From assembly GCF_002148795.1 (NCBI RefSeq), contig NZ_MPOB01000005.1, forward strand, positions 239,023 to 303,022: a stretch of DNA of 64,000 nt. Direction: 5' to 3'. Under the pieces are notes generated by a model. The model saw nothing but the letters and a program-made list of their open reading frames with translations, did not search any database and had not been told where the DNA came from. Source of the stretch: Oceanibaculum nanhaiense (GTDB taxonomy: Bacteria; Pseudomonadota; Alphaproteobacteria; Oceanibaculales; Oceanibaculaceae). Position numbers and translations under genes: made by a program. Each line of letters starts with the position of its first letter. Within the stretch, counting starts at the first letter, position 1. Below, in pieces: positions 1 to 9,759 of this stretch.

Positions 1-81
1 GGTAAGGAGCGTCCGGCCGTTCTCGGCTCGAACGACGCCGCCTGGGCGCAGAATCGCCGCGGCGTGCTGGTGGTCAACTAA
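1..81 (+). CDS. pal: Peptidoglycan-associated lipoprotein Pal, C-terminal end only
   Basis: The window opens inside a reading frame that ends with TAA at 79-81. The 26 visible residues contain GKERP near the start, then W-A-Q-N-R-R and a hydrophobic end (VLVVN). This is the typical last strand of the OmpA-like peptidoglycan-binding domain of Pal, in which the N-R-R-V/A motif is strongly conserved. Pal anchors the outer membrane to peptidoglycan and works with TolA and TolB in outer-membrane constriction at division. The downstream cpoB gene supports a tol-pal cluster. The 5' part lies outside the window. Confidence 0.9.
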   Translation, partial: GKERPAVLGSNDAAWAQNRRGVLVVN

Positions 82-107
82 CCACCTGCGCCTTCGAGGT
101 TGAATGG

Positions 108-148
108 GGCGTCGATCCGGCAGGAGCTGGATCGGCGCCTTATTTTTG
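108..148 (+). terminator. Rho-independent terminator after pal
   Basis: An 11-bp stem (108-118 pairing with 129-139, with one G-U pair) encloses a 10-nt loop and is followed by TTATTTTTG at 140-148. It lies 26 bases after the pal stop and 70 bases before cpoB, so it would end or attenuate the tol-pal transcript before cpoB. Confidence 0.75.
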
Positions 149-218
149 CCGTTGGCGCCACCGAAGCTGAAAACATCCTGCGGCTAAATCGCAGGGTGAA
201 GACGAAATGGGGAGTGCG

Positions 219-1253
219 ATGATCCAGAACCGCCATTCGCATCCGGCCCGCCCTTTCGGCGTTGCGCTGTCTGACGCTGTATGGGGGACGATGCTCGTTC
301 TGCTCGTGGGCCTGGTGGTATTGCTGCCGGTCGCCGTGCAGGCGCAGGATCGTGACATGCGCTCGCTGATCGACCAGGTCGGCCGGCTGCAGCAGGATCT
401 TTCCGACCTCCAGCGCCATGTCTATCGCGGCGAGCGCCCCAGTGGGGGCGCTGCGGGAAGCGTGCCGCCCGCCGTTGGCGGGGCCGAGGGGCAGGCAATC
501 TCCACGCTGCATTTCCGATTGACCGATCTCGAGGCGCGGATGGCCGAGCTGACCGGCCGGATCGAGGAGGCGAGCTATGCGACCCAGCGCCTCAATGACC
601 GGATGGAGAAGCTGTCCAGCGATATCGATTTCCGGCTGATCCGGCTGGAGGAGAGGACGGCCGCGGGCGAGGGCGCCTCGGCGCCGGCGTCGCAGGCCCC
701 GGGGCAGGCCCCGGAAAAGCCGGGTGCAACGGCAAATCGGGCTCCCGGCGGCGAGGCGGTCGATGACCGTGGTCCGAAGACTCTTGGCACGCTGCCGCAA
801 TCGGCGGTGAATGGCGGTGCCGAGGCGAACCGACCGGCCCAGCAGCAGGCGGCACTGCCGGCCGATGCGTCGCCCCGGGATGTCTATGACCAGGCGTTCC
901 AGACGCTGGTGCGCCAGGATTTCCCGACAGCCGAACAGCAGTTCAAGAGCTTCCTCGACAAGCACAAGAACCATGAGCTTGCCGGCAATGCGCAATATTG
1001 GCTGGCGGAAACCTATTATGTGCGCGGCCAGTTCGAGCAGGCGGCGGTGGCGTTTGCCGAGGGGTTCCAGAAATACCCGAAGAACGCCAAGGCGCCGGAT
1101 AATCTGCTGAAGATGGGCCTGTCGCTGTCCAACCTGAACCGCAAGCAGGATGCCTGCGTCGCCTTCAGCGAGCTGACGAAGCAATATCCCAACGCCGCGC
1201 AGAGTGTTAAGCGCCGCGCCGAGCTGGAGCGCCAGAAGCTGAAATGCCCGTAA
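219..1253 (+). CDS. cpoB: Cell division coordinator CpoB (Tol-Pal system protein YbgF)
   Basis: Periplasmic protein that links peptidoglycan synthesis to Tol-Pal-driven outer-membrane constriction. The order fits: a hydrophobic signal segment ending V-Q-A-Q (about residues 24-43), a coiled-coil-prone region with heptad L/I/M residues (about 45-150), a Pro/Ala-rich linker, and a C-terminal TPR-type domain. That domain starts near D-V-Y-D-Q-A-F-Q-T-L and includes the family motif A-QYWLAETYY. I prefer the ATG at 219 because GGGGAG sits 4 bases upstream; an in-frame ATG at 207 would add four residues. The gene follows pal, as usual, and overlaps tilS by 10 bases. Confidence 0.92.
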   Translation: MIQNRHSHPARPFGVALSDAVWGTMLVLLVGLVVLLPVAVQAQDRDMRSLIDQVGRLQQDLSDLQRHVYRGERPSGGAAGSVPPAVGGAEGQAISTLHFRLTDLEARMAELTGRIEEASYATQRLNDRMEKLSSDIDFRLIRLEERTAAGEGASAPASQAPGQAPEKPGATANRAPGGEAVDDRGPKTLGTLPQSAVNGGAEANRPAQQQAALPADASPRDVYDQAFQTLVRQDFPTAEQQFKSFLDKHKNHELAGNAQYWLAETYYVRGQFEQAAVAFAEGFQKYPKNAKAPDNLLKMGLSLSNLNRKQDACVAFSELTKQYPNAAQSVKRRAELERQKLKCP

Positions 1254-2413
1254 GCGGGCTGGAACAGCTTTTTTCCGATAGTCTCGACCGGCTGGGCGGT
1301 TTCGAACCAGCCCCAAGGCTCGCCGTGGCGCTGTCCGGCGGCGCTGACAGCCTGGCCTTGATGCTGCTGGCGCAGGACTGGGCGCGCCGTCGCGGCGGCA
1401 CCGCCATCGGCCTGACCGTGGATCACCGGCTGCGGTCGGAATCGGCGGATGAGGCCCGGCAGATCGCGGCGTGGCTGGCGGCCCGGGATATTCCCCATCG
1501 CATTCTTGTCTGGCAGGGCGAAAAACCGCAGGCCGGTCTGCAGGCCGCGGCGCGGGCCGAACGCTATCGCTTGCTGGAAGAGTATTGCGCGGCGGCGGGT
1601 GTGCTGCACCTGCTGCTCGCCCATCATGCCGAAGACCAGGCGGAAACGCTGGCCCTGCGACAGGAGGCCGGCAGCGGCCCGTCCGGACTGGCCGGCATGG
1701 CGGCCATTGTGGAGCGGCCCTTCTGCCGGCTGCTGCGGCCGCTGCTGACATTCCCTAGGCAGGAACTGCGCCACTATCTGCGGGAAGCCGGGCAGCCCTG
1801 GATCGAGGACCCCTCCAATCGCGATGCGCGTTTCGCGCGCGTTCGCGTCCGTCAGGCGCTGGCCGGGGATCCGGCGCGTCAGGCGGCGCTGCTGGCCGAT
1901 GCTGCCCGCTATGGACAGCAACGCCGCGAACAGGATCGTGCCGTGGCCAGGCTGCTGGCGCGCGCCGTGCTGGCCCAGGGGGATCATCACGACGACCTCG
2001 ACATCACGCTCGATCGGATTCTCCTGACTGACGCCCCGCCGGAAGTCGGCCGCCAGGCGCTGGTGCGCTGCCTGATGCATGTCGGCGGCCAGCCCTATGC
2101 GCCCCGGCTGGCGCGGCTGGACCGGCTGTGGCGGAAATTGTGCACCGGCCCGCTGGCGCGGCAGGCCACCCTTGGCGGCTGTCTGCTGCGTCCGGTATCG
2201 CGCGGAGGGCAGGACAAAATTCGTCTGGTGCGGGAAACCGCGCGGTCGCGCGTGGAACCGCTTGAAGGCCACGGCATTCTCCCCCATTTGAATAGTTCAA
2301 GATTGCGGCTTGGCCTGCCTGACGCGGGCGCGATTTATCCCTATCCGGCTACCCATCCGTTGGCCGGTGCGGATTTTGCGGTTGCGGAGCCGGCGCTGAG
2401 CGTTATCTCATGA
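1244..2413 (+). CDS. tilS: tRNA(Ile)-lysidine synthetase TilS
   Basis: Adds lysine to C34 of the CAU-anticodon tRNA-Ile, changing its decoding to AUA. The PP-loop motif SGGADS is at residues 31-36 in an N-terminal N-type ATP pyrophosphatase fold. The family features H-H-A-E-D-Q-A-E-T and D-P-S-N-R-D-A-R-F-A-R-V-R are also present. At 389 residues it is slightly shorter than the E. coli protein, which has a fuller C-terminal tRNA-binding region. The start overlaps the end of cpoB, suggesting translational coupling. The order tilS then ftsH is common in Proteobacteria. Confidence 0.95.
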   Translation: MPVSGLEQLFSDSLDRLGGFEPAPRLAVALSGGADSLALMLLAQDWARRRGGTAIGLTVDHRLRSESADEARQIAAWLAARDIPHRILVWQGEKPQAGLQAAARAERYRLLEEYCAAAGVLHLLLAHHAEDQAETLALRQEAGSGPSGLAGMAAIVERPFCRLLRPLLTFPRQELRHYLREAGQPWIEDPSNRDARFARVRVRQALAGDPARQAALLADAARYGQQRREQDRAVARLLARAVLAQGDHHDDLDITLDRILLTDAPPEVGRQALVRCLMHVGGQPYAPRLARLDRLWRKLCTGPLARQATLGGCLLRPVSRGGQDKIRLVRETARSRVEPLEGHGILPHLNSSRLRLGLPDAGAIYPYPATHPLAGADFAVAEPALSVIS

Positions 2414-2490
2414 GGGTGCTGAAAAGCACTATGATGGGGATGGAGCCGGCTGGTACAGCCCGCATGCGCCTATTTGAGGATGGCTAGGTC

Positions 2491-4422
2491 GTGAATAATT
2501 TCGGTAAGAATCTTGCACTCTGGGTCATTATCGGCGTCCTGCTGGTGGCGCTGTTCAACCTGTTCCAGAGTTCGTCCACCCGGACGCCCTATTCCAGCCT
2601 CGCCTTTTCCGACTTCATGAACGAGGTCGAGAACGGTCAGGTGCGTGACGTCACCGTTCAGGGCAACACCCTCAGCGGCCACTTCACCGATGGCCGGGCC
2701 TTCAACACCGTGACGCCGCCGAATGACCCGAACATGGTCACCAGCCTGCGCGAACACGGCGTGCGCATCAATGTGCAGCCGCCGGAAGAAGGCATGTCCG
2801 GCCTGCTCGGTATTCTGATCTCCTGGTTCCCGATGCTGCTGTTCATCGGCGTGTGGATTTTCTTCATGCGCCAGATGCAGGGCGGTGGCGGCCGCGCCAT
2901 GGGCTTCGGCAAGTCCAAGGCGAAGCTGCTGACGGAAAAGACCGGCCGCGTGACCTTCGAGGATGTGGCCGGCATCGACGAAGCCAAGATGGAGCTGGAG
3001 GAGATCGTCGAATTCCTGCGCGATCCGCAGAAGTTCCAGCGCCTCGGCGGCAAGATTCCGAAAGGCTGTCTGCTGGTCGGCCCTCCGGGTACCGGTAAGA
3101 CATTGCTGGCCCGCGCCATTGCCGGCGAGGCCAATGTGCCGTTCTTCACCATCTCCGGCTCGGATTTCGTCGAAATGTTCGTCGGCGTCGGCGCCAGCCG
3201 TGTGCGCGACATGTTCGAGCAGGGCAAGAAGAACGCGCCCTGCATCATCTTCATCGACGAGATCGACGCTGTCGGTCGTCATCGCGGCGCCGGCCTCGGC
3301 GGCGGCAATGACGAGCGCGAGCAGACGCTGAACCAGCTGCTGGTCGAGATGGACGGCTTCGAGGCCAATGAGGGCGTGATCCTGATCGCCGCCACCAACC
3401 GGCCGGACGTGCTGGACCCGGCGCTGCTGCGCCCGGGCCGCTTCGACCGCCAGGTGGTGGTGCCGAACCCGGACGTGCTGGGCCGCGAGAAGATCCTGAA
3501 GGTCCATATGCGCAAGGTGCCGCTGGCTGGCGATGTCGATGCCCGCATCATTGCGCGCGGCACGCCCGGCTTCTCCGGTGCCGATCTCGCCAATCTGGTG
3601 AATGAGGGCGCGCTGATGGCCGCTCGCCGCGGCAAGCGCGTCGTCGGCATGGCCGAATTCGAGGCCGCCAAGGACAAGGTGATGATGGGAGCGGAGCGCC
3701 GTTCCATGATCATGACCGACGAGGAAAAGAAGCTGACTGCCTATCACGAGGGCGGCCATGCCATCGTGGCACTGCATTGCCCGGAGAGTGACCCGATCCA
3801 CAAGGCCACCATCATCCCGCGTGGCCGGGCGCTCGGCATGGTCATGCGCCTGCCGGAAGGCGATCGCATCTCGGTTTCCAAAGCCAAGCTGCTGGACGAC
3901 CTGAAGGTCGCCGCCGGTGGCCGAATCGCCGAGGAGCTGATCTTCGGTGAGGAAAAGATCACCACCGGCGCGTCGTCGGACATCAAGATGGTCTCCGACG
4001 TGGCGCGGCGCATGGTCACCGAATGGGGCATGAGCGAGAAGCTCGGCTTCCTCGCCTATGAAGCGCCGGAGCAGGAAGTGTTCCTGGGCCACTCCGTGGC
4101 GCAGCGCAAGCCGGTGTCGGACGCGACCTCGAAGGTGATCGACGACGAGATCCGCCGCATCGTGGACGATACCTATGCCGATGCCCGCAAGACCCTGACC
4201 GCGCATCTCGACGATCTGCACACGCTGGCCAAGGGGCTGCTGGAGTACGAGACCCTGTCCGGCGAGGAGATCAAGGCGCTGCTGGCCGGACAGCCGATCG
4301 TGCGCGATACCGGCGAGGATGGCGGCAGCAAGCCGGGCGGGCGGCGTACTTCCGTGCCCACCACCGACAGCGGCGGTGCCGCACCCGGCGGGTTGGAGCC
4401 GGAACCCCAGCCCGGCGCCTGA
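2491..4422 (+). CDS. ftsH: ATP-dependent zinc metalloprotease FtsH
   Basis: Membrane-anchored hexameric AAA+ protease that degrades misfolded membrane proteins and regulatory proteins. Two membrane segments (about residues 5-24 and 100-122) flank a periplasmic domain. The AAA domain has Walker A GPPGTGKT at 197-204, a Walker B ending F-I-D-E-I-D-A-V-G, the pore motif M-F-V-G-V-G-A, and the second region of homology ending [10 protein letters not shown]. The zinc site HEGGH is at 419-423. At 643 residues it is full length. The start is GTG, with GAGGA about 10 bases upstream. Confidence 0.98.
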   Translation: MNNFGKNLALWVIIGVLLVALFNLFQSSSTRTPYSSLAFSDFMNEVENGQVRDVTVQGNTLSGHFTDGRAFNTVTPPNDPNMVTSLREHGVRINVQPPEEGMSGLLGILISWFPMLLFIGVWIFFMRQMQGGGGRAMGFGKSKAKLLTEKTGRVTFEDVAGIDEAKMELEEIVEFLRDPQKFQRLGGKIPKGCLLVGPPGTGKTLLARAIAGEANVPFFTISGSDFVEMFVGVGASRVRDMFEQGKKNAPCIIFIDEIDAVGRHRGAGLGGGNDEREQTLNQLLVEMDGFEANEGVILIAATNRPDVLDPALLRPGRFDRQVVVPNPDVLGREKILKVHMRKVPLAGDVDARIIARGTPGFSGADLANLVNEGALMAARRGKRVVGMAEFEAAKDKVMMGAERRSMIMTDEEKKLTAYHEGGHAIVALHCPESDPIHKATIIPRGRALGMVMRLPEGDRISVSKAKLLDDLKVAAGGRIAEELIFGEEKITTGASSDIKMVSDVARRMVTEWGMSEKLGFLAYEAPEQEVFLGHSVAQRKPVSDATSKVIDDEIRRIVDDTYADARKTLTAHLDDLHTLAKGLLEYETLSGEEIKALLAGQPIVRDTGEDGGSKPGGRRTSVPTTDSGGAAPGGLEPEPQPGA

Positions 4423-4436
4423 CCGACGCTGCGGTG

Positions 4437-5555
4437 ATGACATCGTTTCAACGGGAGGCCTCGCTGCGGCGGGGCCTCGCCGATTCCACCGACCGGCTCT
4501 ATCTGCGCCCGCTTGGCCTGACCGAAGGCGAGGCAGCCGAGGCCGCCATCGCGGCGGGGCATGCCGTGCGGCTTGCCGGGGCGGCGCGCGGCTTCAGCCT
4601 TGCCGATCTCTATCTGCGCAAGGCGGACGGGCGAATCCTCGCCGTTACCGCGACGCCGGCAGGGCTGCGCGACTGGGCGGCGGATGAGGGCCTTACCGAG
4701 AAGATCGAGGCCTGGCTCGCGCGGCTGTCGATGCCGCGCCCGGATTTTGCCGGGCTGGCGATGGACCGGCCGCAGATCATGGGCGTGGTCAATGTGACGC
4801 CCGACAGTTTTTCCGATGGCGGCGATTTCCTCGATTCCGACAGCGCGATCCGGCAGGCAAAGGCGCTGGCCGGGGCCGGCGCTTCGATTCTGGATATCGG
4901 CGGCGAATCGACCCGGCCGGGTTCGGTCGATGTGTCGGCGGCGGAGGAACAGGCCCGCGTGGTCCCGGTGATCCGCGCGCTTGCCGGCGAGGGTGCCAGG
5001 ATCTCCATCGACAGCCGCCGCGCCGCGGTGATGGCGGCGGCGCTGGATGCCGGGGCGGGCATCGTCAATGACGTCACCGCGCTGACCGGCGATCCGGACA
5101 GTCTCGATCTGGTGGCGGCGCGGCAGGCACCGACCATCCTGATGCATATGCGCGGCACGCCGCAGACCATGCAGAACGACCCCGACTACCGGTTCGCGCC
5201 GCTGGATATCTACGATTATCTGGAAGCGCGGGTGGAGGCCTGCCTGGCCGCCGGCCTGCCGCTGTCACACATCGCCATCGATCCCGGCATCGGCTTCGGC
5301 AAGAAAGTGCAGCACAATCTGCAGCTGCTGTCGCATCTGGCGCTGTTCCATGGGCTCAGTTGCCCGGTGCTGCTGGGCGTCTCGCGCAAGGGCTTCATCG
5401 GCAAGCTGTCGCGCGGTGAGGAGCCGAAGCGGCGGGTGCCGGGGTCGCTGGCGGCGGCGCTGGAAGGCGTGCGGCAGGGCGTGCAGATGATCCGCGTGCA
5501 TGATGTGGACGAGACCCGGCAGGCTTTCGCCGTCGCGCAGGCGATGGCGGGCTGA
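4437..5555 (+). CDS. folP: Dihydropteroate synthase FolP with N-terminal extension
   Basis: Condenses p-aminobenzoate with the pterin diphosphate to give dihydropteroate in folate synthesis. The catalytic TIM barrel starts near residue 105 with I-M-G-V-V-N-V-T-P-D-S-F-S-D-G and continues through I-L-D-I-G-G-E-S-T-R-P-G, I-V-N-D-V-T-A, I-L-M-H-M-R-G-T-P and G-V-S-R-K-G-F-I-G. An N-terminal extension of about 105 residues precedes the barrel, as in other alphaproteobacterial forms; its role is unknown. A GTG at 4434 could serve as start instead of the ATG at 4437. The gene follows ftsH by 14 bases and precedes glmM, an arrangement also seen in E. coli. Confidence 0.95.
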   Translation: MTSFQREASLRRGLADSTDRLYLRPLGLTEGEAAEAAIAAGHAVRLAGAARGFSLADLYLRKADGRILAVTATPAGLRDWAADEGLTEKIEAWLARLSMPRPDFAGLAMDRPQIMGVVNVTPDSFSDGGDFLDSDSAIRQAKALAGAGASILDIGGESTRPGSVDVSAAEEQARVVPVIRALAGEGARISIDSRRAAVMAAALDAGAGIVNDVTALTGDPDSLDLVAARQAPTILMHMRGTPQTMQNDPDYRFAPLDIYDYLEARVEACLAAGLPLSHIAIDPGIGFGKKVQHNLQLLSHLALFHGLSCPVLLGVSRKGFIGKLSRGEEPKRRVPGSLAAALEGVRQGVQMIRVHDVDETRQAFAVAQAMAG

Positions 5556-5642
5556 GCGGGCAATCCGTCATCTTTCCTGCATAATGGCGCGCTTTCGGCT
5601 ATTCTCTGGCCTTCATCACCCGTTTTGGATATACCGCGCGCC

Positions 5643-7010
5643 ATGACGAGAAAATTGTTCGGTACCGACGGCATTCGTGGCACCGCCAACACCCATCCGA
5701 TGACACCGGAAGTCGCGCTGAAGGTCGCGATGGCGGCCGGCCGGCAATTCATCGGCCAGCGCGGCGGGCACAGGCCGCTGGCGGTCATCGGCAAGGATAC
5801 GCGGCTGTCGGGCTATATGCTGGAACCGGCGCTGACCGCGGGCTTCATCGCCATCGGCATGGATGTGGTGCTGGTTGGGCCGATGCCGACGCCGGCGGTC
5901 GCCATGCTGACACGCTCGTTCCGCGCCGATCTCGGCGTCGTCATCTCGGCCTCGCACAATCCCTATGAGGACAACGGCATCAAGCTGTTCGGGCCGGACG
6001 GCTTCAAGCTGTCGGACGAGGTCGAGCTGGAGATCGAGCGGCGCATCGAGATCGGGCCGGAGATGTATCTGGCCGACCCCGCCAAGCTGGGACGGGCGCG
6101 CCGGCTGGAAGATGCCGGCGGCCGTTATATCGAATTCGTGAAGAACACCTTCCCCCGGGGCAGCCGGCTGGATGGCCTGCGCATCGTTGTCGATTGCGCG
6201 CAGGGCGCTGCCTACAAGGTGGCGCCGCGCGTGCTGTTCGAGCTGGGCGCCGACGTCATTCCCATCGGGGTGGAGCCGAACGGCTTCAACATCAACGACA
6301 AGTGCGGTGCAACCGCCCCGCAGGCGATGCGGGACGCGGTGCTGCAGCATGGTGCCGACCTGGGCATCGCGCTGGACGGCGACGCCGACCGGCTGATCGT
6401 CTGCGACGAAAAGGGCCAGATCATTGATGGCGACCAGGTGATGGCGCGGATCGCCGGCTTCTGGCATGCCAATGGCCTGCTGAAGGGCGGCGGCGTGGTC
6501 GCCACTGTCATGTCCAATCTGGGGCTGGAACGCTATCTGGGAGGCCTCGGCCTCGCGCTGGTGCGGACGTCCGTGGGCGACCGCTATGTCGTGGAGCGGA
6601 TGCGCGCCGAAGGGTATAACCTTGGCGGCGAGCAATCCGGGCATATAGTCATGAGCGACTATGCGACGACCGGCGACGGTCTGATCGCGGCGTTGCAGGT
6701 TCTGGCGGTGCTGGTGGAATCGGCGCGGCCGCTGTCGGAGGTGGCGCGGGTGTTCACGCCGCTGCCGCAGGTTCTGAAGAATGTGCGCTATGGCAAGGGT
6801 ACGCCACTGGAGGAGAAACCGGTGCGCGACGCCATTGCGGAGGGCGAGGCGCAGCTGGCCGGGCAGGGGCGGCTGCTGATCCGCAAGTCCGGCACGGAAA
6901 GTGTCATTCGGGTCATGGCGGAAGGGGAGGATGCGGCATTGATTAACCGGATCGTGGACGACATCGTCGCGGCCGTGCGGGAAACCGCCGGTCAGAAGGT
7001 TGCGGGGTAG
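5643..7010 (+). CDS. glmM: Phosphoglucosamine mutase GlmM
   Basis: Converts glucosamine-6-phosphate to glucosamine-1-phosphate for UDP-GlcNAc, feeding peptidoglycan and LPS; glmS, which makes its substrate, is at 30344-32167. The start [12 protein letters not shown] and the phosphoserine loop S-A-S-H-N-P (reactive Ser at residue 104) are typical. So are the metal-binding D-G-D-A-D-R and the C-terminal R-K-S-G-T-E-S phosphate loop. The ATG at 5643 gives 455 residues, close to the family norm. A TTG further upstream is in frame but would add an atypical leader. Confidence 0.97.
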   Translation: MTRKLFGTDGIRGTANTHPMTPEVALKVAMAAGRQFIGQRGGHRPLAVIGKDTRLSGYMLEPALTAGFIAIGMDVVLVGPMPTPAVAMLTRSFRADLGVVISASHNPYEDNGIKLFGPDGFKLSDEVELEIERRIEIGPEMYLADPAKLGRARRLEDAGGRYIEFVKNTFPRGSRLDGLRIVVDCAQGAAYKVAPRVLFELGADVIPIGVEPNGFNINDKCGATAPQAMRDAVLQHGADLGIALDGDADRLIVCDEKGQIIDGDQVMARIAGFWHANGLLKGGGVVATVMSNLGLERYLGGLGLALVRTSVGDRYVVERMRAEGYNLGGEQSGHIVMSDYATTGDGLIAALQVLAVLVESARPLSEVARVFTPLPQVLKNVRYGKGTPLEEKPVRDAIAEGEAQLAGQGRLLIRKSGTESVIRVMAEGEDAALINRIVDDIVAAVRETAGQKVAG

Positions 7011-7014
7011 GCCG

Positions 7015-7839
7015 ATGCGTGGACGCGTGCTGATCGTCGCCGGCTCCGATTCCGGCGGCGGGGCCGGCATTCAGGCCGACATCAAGACGGTGACGGCGCT
7101 GAACGGCTATGCCATGACGGCGATCACGGCACTGACAGCGCAGAATACGCAAGGCGTGTTCGGTATCCACGAGGTGCCGGTCGATTTCGTGCGCCAGCAG
7201 ATGGCCCTGGTGCTGCAGGATATCGGCGCCGATTGCGTGAAGACCGGGATGCTGCACCGGCCGGCGGTGATCGAGGCGGTGTGCGCCGAACTGGATGCCC
7301 ATGCCAAGGACGTGCCGCTGGTTGTCGATCCGGTGATGGTGTCGCAGAGCGGGCACAGGCTGCTCGACACCTCGGCGATGGACGTGTTGAAGCGCGACCT
7401 GATCCTGCGCGCCACGGTGCTGACCCCCAACGTGCCGGAGGCGGAGCTGCTGACCGGCATGACGATCCGCGATACCGACGACATGCACCATGCCGGCCAG
7501 ATGCTGCTGACGCTGGGGCCGCAAGCCGTGCTGATGAAGGGCGGGCATATTCAGGGCGAAACCGTTACCGATCTGCTGGTCATGCAGAATGGGACCCATG
7601 TGCTGACCGGCAGCCGGATCGACACCAACAGCAACCACGGTACCGGCTGCACCCTGGCCTCGGCGCTGGCCTGCGGTCTTGCCCAGGGGCTGGATCTGCA
7701 GCACGCCGTCGAACGCGCGCGGACCTATCTGCGCGAAGCGCTGCGCACGGCGCCAGGCTTCGGCAAGGGCAGCGGCCCGCTGAATCACGCGCATCCTTTC
7801 GCCGGCTCCGGCCAAGACTTCACGGAAATACCGAATTAG
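7015..7839 (+). CDS. thiD: Hydroxymethylpyrimidine/phosphomethylpyrimidine kinase ThiD
   Basis: Phosphorylates HMP and then HMP-P for thiamine synthesis or salvage. The ribokinase-like fold is shown by the N-terminal A-G-S-D-S-G-G-G-A-G-I-Q-A-D motif, V-V-D-P-V-M-V-S, and the C-terminal anion hole and catalytic Asp in N-S-N-H-G-T-G-C-T-L. The protein is 274 residues, standard for the family. The ATG lies 4 bases after the glmM stop, so the two are probably cotranscribed. I see no TPP riboswitch upstream and no other thi gene nearby. Confidence 0.95.
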   Translation: MRGRVLIVAGSDSGGGAGIQADIKTVTALNGYAMTAITALTAQNTQGVFGIHEVPVDFVRQQMALVLQDIGADCVKTGMLHRPAVIEAVCAELDAHAKDVPLVVDPVMVSQSGHRLLDTSAMDVLKRDLILRATVLTPNVPEAELLTGMTIRDTDDMHHAGQMLLTLGPQAVLMKGGHIQGETVTDLLVMQNGTHVLTGSRIDTNSNHGTGCTLASALACGLAQGLDLQHAVERARTYLREALRTAPGFGKGSGPLNHAHPFAGSGQDFTEIPN

Positions 7840-7898
7840 CGTTCGTTATTTTTCATTCAGGGGTTATTTTTATTTTTTGGTAATTTTTTTAATGTAGG

Positions 7899-7935
7899 AA
7901 AGCGATGAGAAGGAATTCTCGTCGCTTTTCTGTTT
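7899..7935 (+). terminator. Rho-independent terminator after thiD
   Basis: A 13-bp stem (7899-7911 with 7916-7928, one G-T wobble) with a 4-base loop is followed by TTTTCTGTTT. It sits 60 bases after the thiD stop in an AT-rich gap and ends just before the diguanylate cyclase start. It probably ends the ftsH-folP-glmM-thiD transcript. Confidence 0.75.
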
Positions 7936-7950
7936 CCAGTCCGGCTCAAG

Positions 7951-9180
7951 ATGATCCTTGATACGCGCACATTGGTCCTGGTGGCCTTCGGAATGGCAAT
8001 CACGGCCGCCGTGACCTTTGCCGCATCCTGGCGATTCAACCGCGATATCACGGCACTGCGCTTCTGGGTCTGGACCTATCTGCTGAATGCGCTGGGGTTG
8101 TTGCTGATTGTCCTGAACCCGAGTGGCCAGGTTTCCTGGCTGCTGCTGGGCAGCAATACGGCCTTCTGCATGGCGGCCTTGCTGCTGCTGTGGGGATCGC
8201 GCAGTTTCCTGGGCCGTCCGCGTCCCTCCGCGCTCTTCATGGCCGCCCCGGCGATGGCGATCCTGGCGATGGCCTATTTCATCTTCGTCGATTTCGACTA
8301 TCGCGCACGCGTGCTGATCTCCGCCCTCTATCTCGGCCTGATGGCCATGGCGGCGGCTTGCGAGCATTTCCGGCCGGGGGCCGCGCGCGGCAGTGCGCCG
8401 GTGAAGGTGATGGGCGTGCTGCAGCTCATCCATGGCACCTCGCAATGGGGGCGCTTTCTGGTCGTCGCCATATGGGGCGGTGGCGATAAACTGCTGGAAG
8501 TGAATGCCGTGCAGACGGTGGTGTTTTTCGAGGCCTGCCTGATGATCGTGGCGGTGCCGATTGCCTGTCTGCTGATGGCAACCGAACGGCTGCACGAGAA
8601 TCTGCGCCGCATGGCGATGACCGATGACCTGACCGGCCTGCTGAACCGCCGTGCCTTCCTGGATGAGGCAAGGCGTCATTTCGCCCGCACGCTGCGCCAG
8701 GGGGCGCCGCTGTCGGTGCTGATGATCGATATCGACCGTTTCAAGAAGATCAACGATGCCAAGGGCCATGACGCGGGCGACGCCGTGCTGGCCGCCTTTG
8801 CCGACGCGTTGCGTGCCGGGTTGCGCAAGAGCGACCTGCCCTGCCGCTATGGCGGGGAGGAGTTCTGCGTCGTGTTGCCGGACACCGACATGGAGGGCGC
8901 CGCGACGCTGGCGGAAACCCTGCGCCGGCGTTTTGCCGCGGTGGAGGTGGATTATGACGGCGAAAAGCTGGGGGCCACCATCAGCATCGGCGTGGCGTCG
9001 GCCCTGCCGTCCATGCACATGATCGAAGAAGCGATCTCGAACGCCGACCGGGCGCTCTATGGGGCAAAGCGCTCCGGCCGGGATTGCGTGATCCGCTTCG
9101 ATGTCGATGCGGACGGTGAAAAACCGTCGCTTACTTACCGAAGCCGCCCTGTGCCAGCCGCTCGACCAGCCGCGTCCTGA
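7951..9180 (+). CDS. Membrane-bound diguanylate cyclase (GGDEF)
   Basis: Predicted to make cyclic di-GMP from two GTP. The first about 205 residues form roughly six hydrophobic segments, a membrane sensor of unknown ligand. The GGDEF domain follows, from M-T-D-D-L-T-G-L-L-N-R-R-A-F to about residue 385. The active-site loop is G-G-E-E-F, and an R-K-S-D inhibitory (I-site) RxxD lies five residues before it, so product inhibition should be intact. No EAL domain is present. No clear Shine-Dalgarno precedes the ATG. The 3' end overlaps the convergent acetyltransferase gene by 50 bases. Confidence 0.92.
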   Translation: MILDTRTLVLVAFGMAITAAVTFAASWRFNRDITALRFWVWTYLLNALGLLLIVLNPSGQVSWLLLGSNTAFCMAALLLLWGSRSFLGRPRPSALFMAAPAMAILAMAYFIFVDFDYRARVLISALYLGLMAMAAACEHFRPGAARGSAPVKVMGVLQLIHGTSQWGRFLVVAIWGGGDKLLEVNAVQTVVFFEACLMIVAVPIACLLMATERLHENLRRMAMTDDLTGLLNRRAFLDEARRHFARTLRQGAPLSVLMIDIDRFKKINDAKGHDAGDAVLAAFADALRAGLRKSDLPCRYGGEEFCVVLPDTDMEGAATLAETLRRRFAAVEVDYDGEKLGATISIGVASALPSMHMIEEAISNADRALYGAKRSGRDCVIRFDVDADGEKPSLTYRSRPVPAARPAAS

Positions 9181-9730
9181 CCGCCGGCCATTCCTCGTCG
9201 AGGATGCTGAAATAGACCGAATGGCGGATCCGGCCGTCGGGCATGATCATGTGCTTGCGGAAGGTGCCTTCCTGAACCGCGCCCAGCCGGCCCAGCGCGG
9301 TCTGCGACTTCACGTTCAGCTGGTCGGTCTTGAACTCGACCCGCATGCAGCCCAGCACTTCGAAGGCGTGCTGCAGCATCAGCATCTTCGCCTCCGTGTT
9401 CACATGGCTGCGCTGGAAGGCAGGATCGATCCAGGTCCAGCCGATCTCCAGCCTTTTGTTCTTGCGGTCGATGGCGGCGAAACGGCTGGAGCCGACGATC
9501 CGGCCGCTGGCCTTGTCCATGGTGGTGAAGGGCAGGGCCGATCCCGCAGACTGCCCGTCCAGCGCTTCCTGTAGATAGGCGCGCATGCCTTCGGTCCCGG
9601 TGGCCGCGGTCGGCGAGTAGAGCCACAGCGCCGGCTCCCTGCCGGCCTCGGCCAGGCCCGGCAGATGATCCATCGATAGCGGCTGCAGCGTTACATGCTG
9701 GCCGGACAGGGTTACGGGCTTTACGTCCAT
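9131..9730 (-). CDS. GNAT-family N-acetyltransferase (RimJ/RimL-like)
   Basis: A 199-residue protein of the acetyltransferase_3 type. Visible features are L-W-L-Y-S-P near residue 34, a central G-S-S-R-F strand, the segment L-E-I-G-W-T-W-I-D-P-A-F-Q-R-S typical of RimJ/RimL-like enzymes, and the late N-V-K-S-Q-T-A-L-G-R-L-G-A motif that binds acetyl-CoA. The substrate is unknown. The start at 9730 (MDVKPVTL) is preferred over longer in-frame starts that run into the MocR gene. It lies 29 bases downstream of that gene, so the two probably share a transcript. Its 3' end overlaps the convergent GGDEF gene. Confidence 0.87.
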   Translation of the reverse strand: MDVKPVTLSGQHVTLQPLSMDHLPGLAEAGREPALWLYSPTAATGTEGMRAYLQEALDGQSAGSALPFTTMDKASGRIVGSSRFAAIDRKNKRLEIGWTWIDPAFQRSHVNTEAKMLMLQHAFEVLGCMRVEFKTDQLNVKSQTALGRLGAVQEGTFRKHMIMPDGRIRHSVYFSILDEEWPAVRTRLVERLAQGGFGK

Positions 9731-9759
9731 GTGCGGGGCTCCGGGAGTTTGGTGTTGGG

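Noticed and set aside
78-1751. Very long minus-strand frame opposite cpoB and tilS
   Set aside because: Arg/Pro/Ala-rich translation typical of antisense frames in GC-rich DNA; the plus strand carries clear CpoB and TilS.
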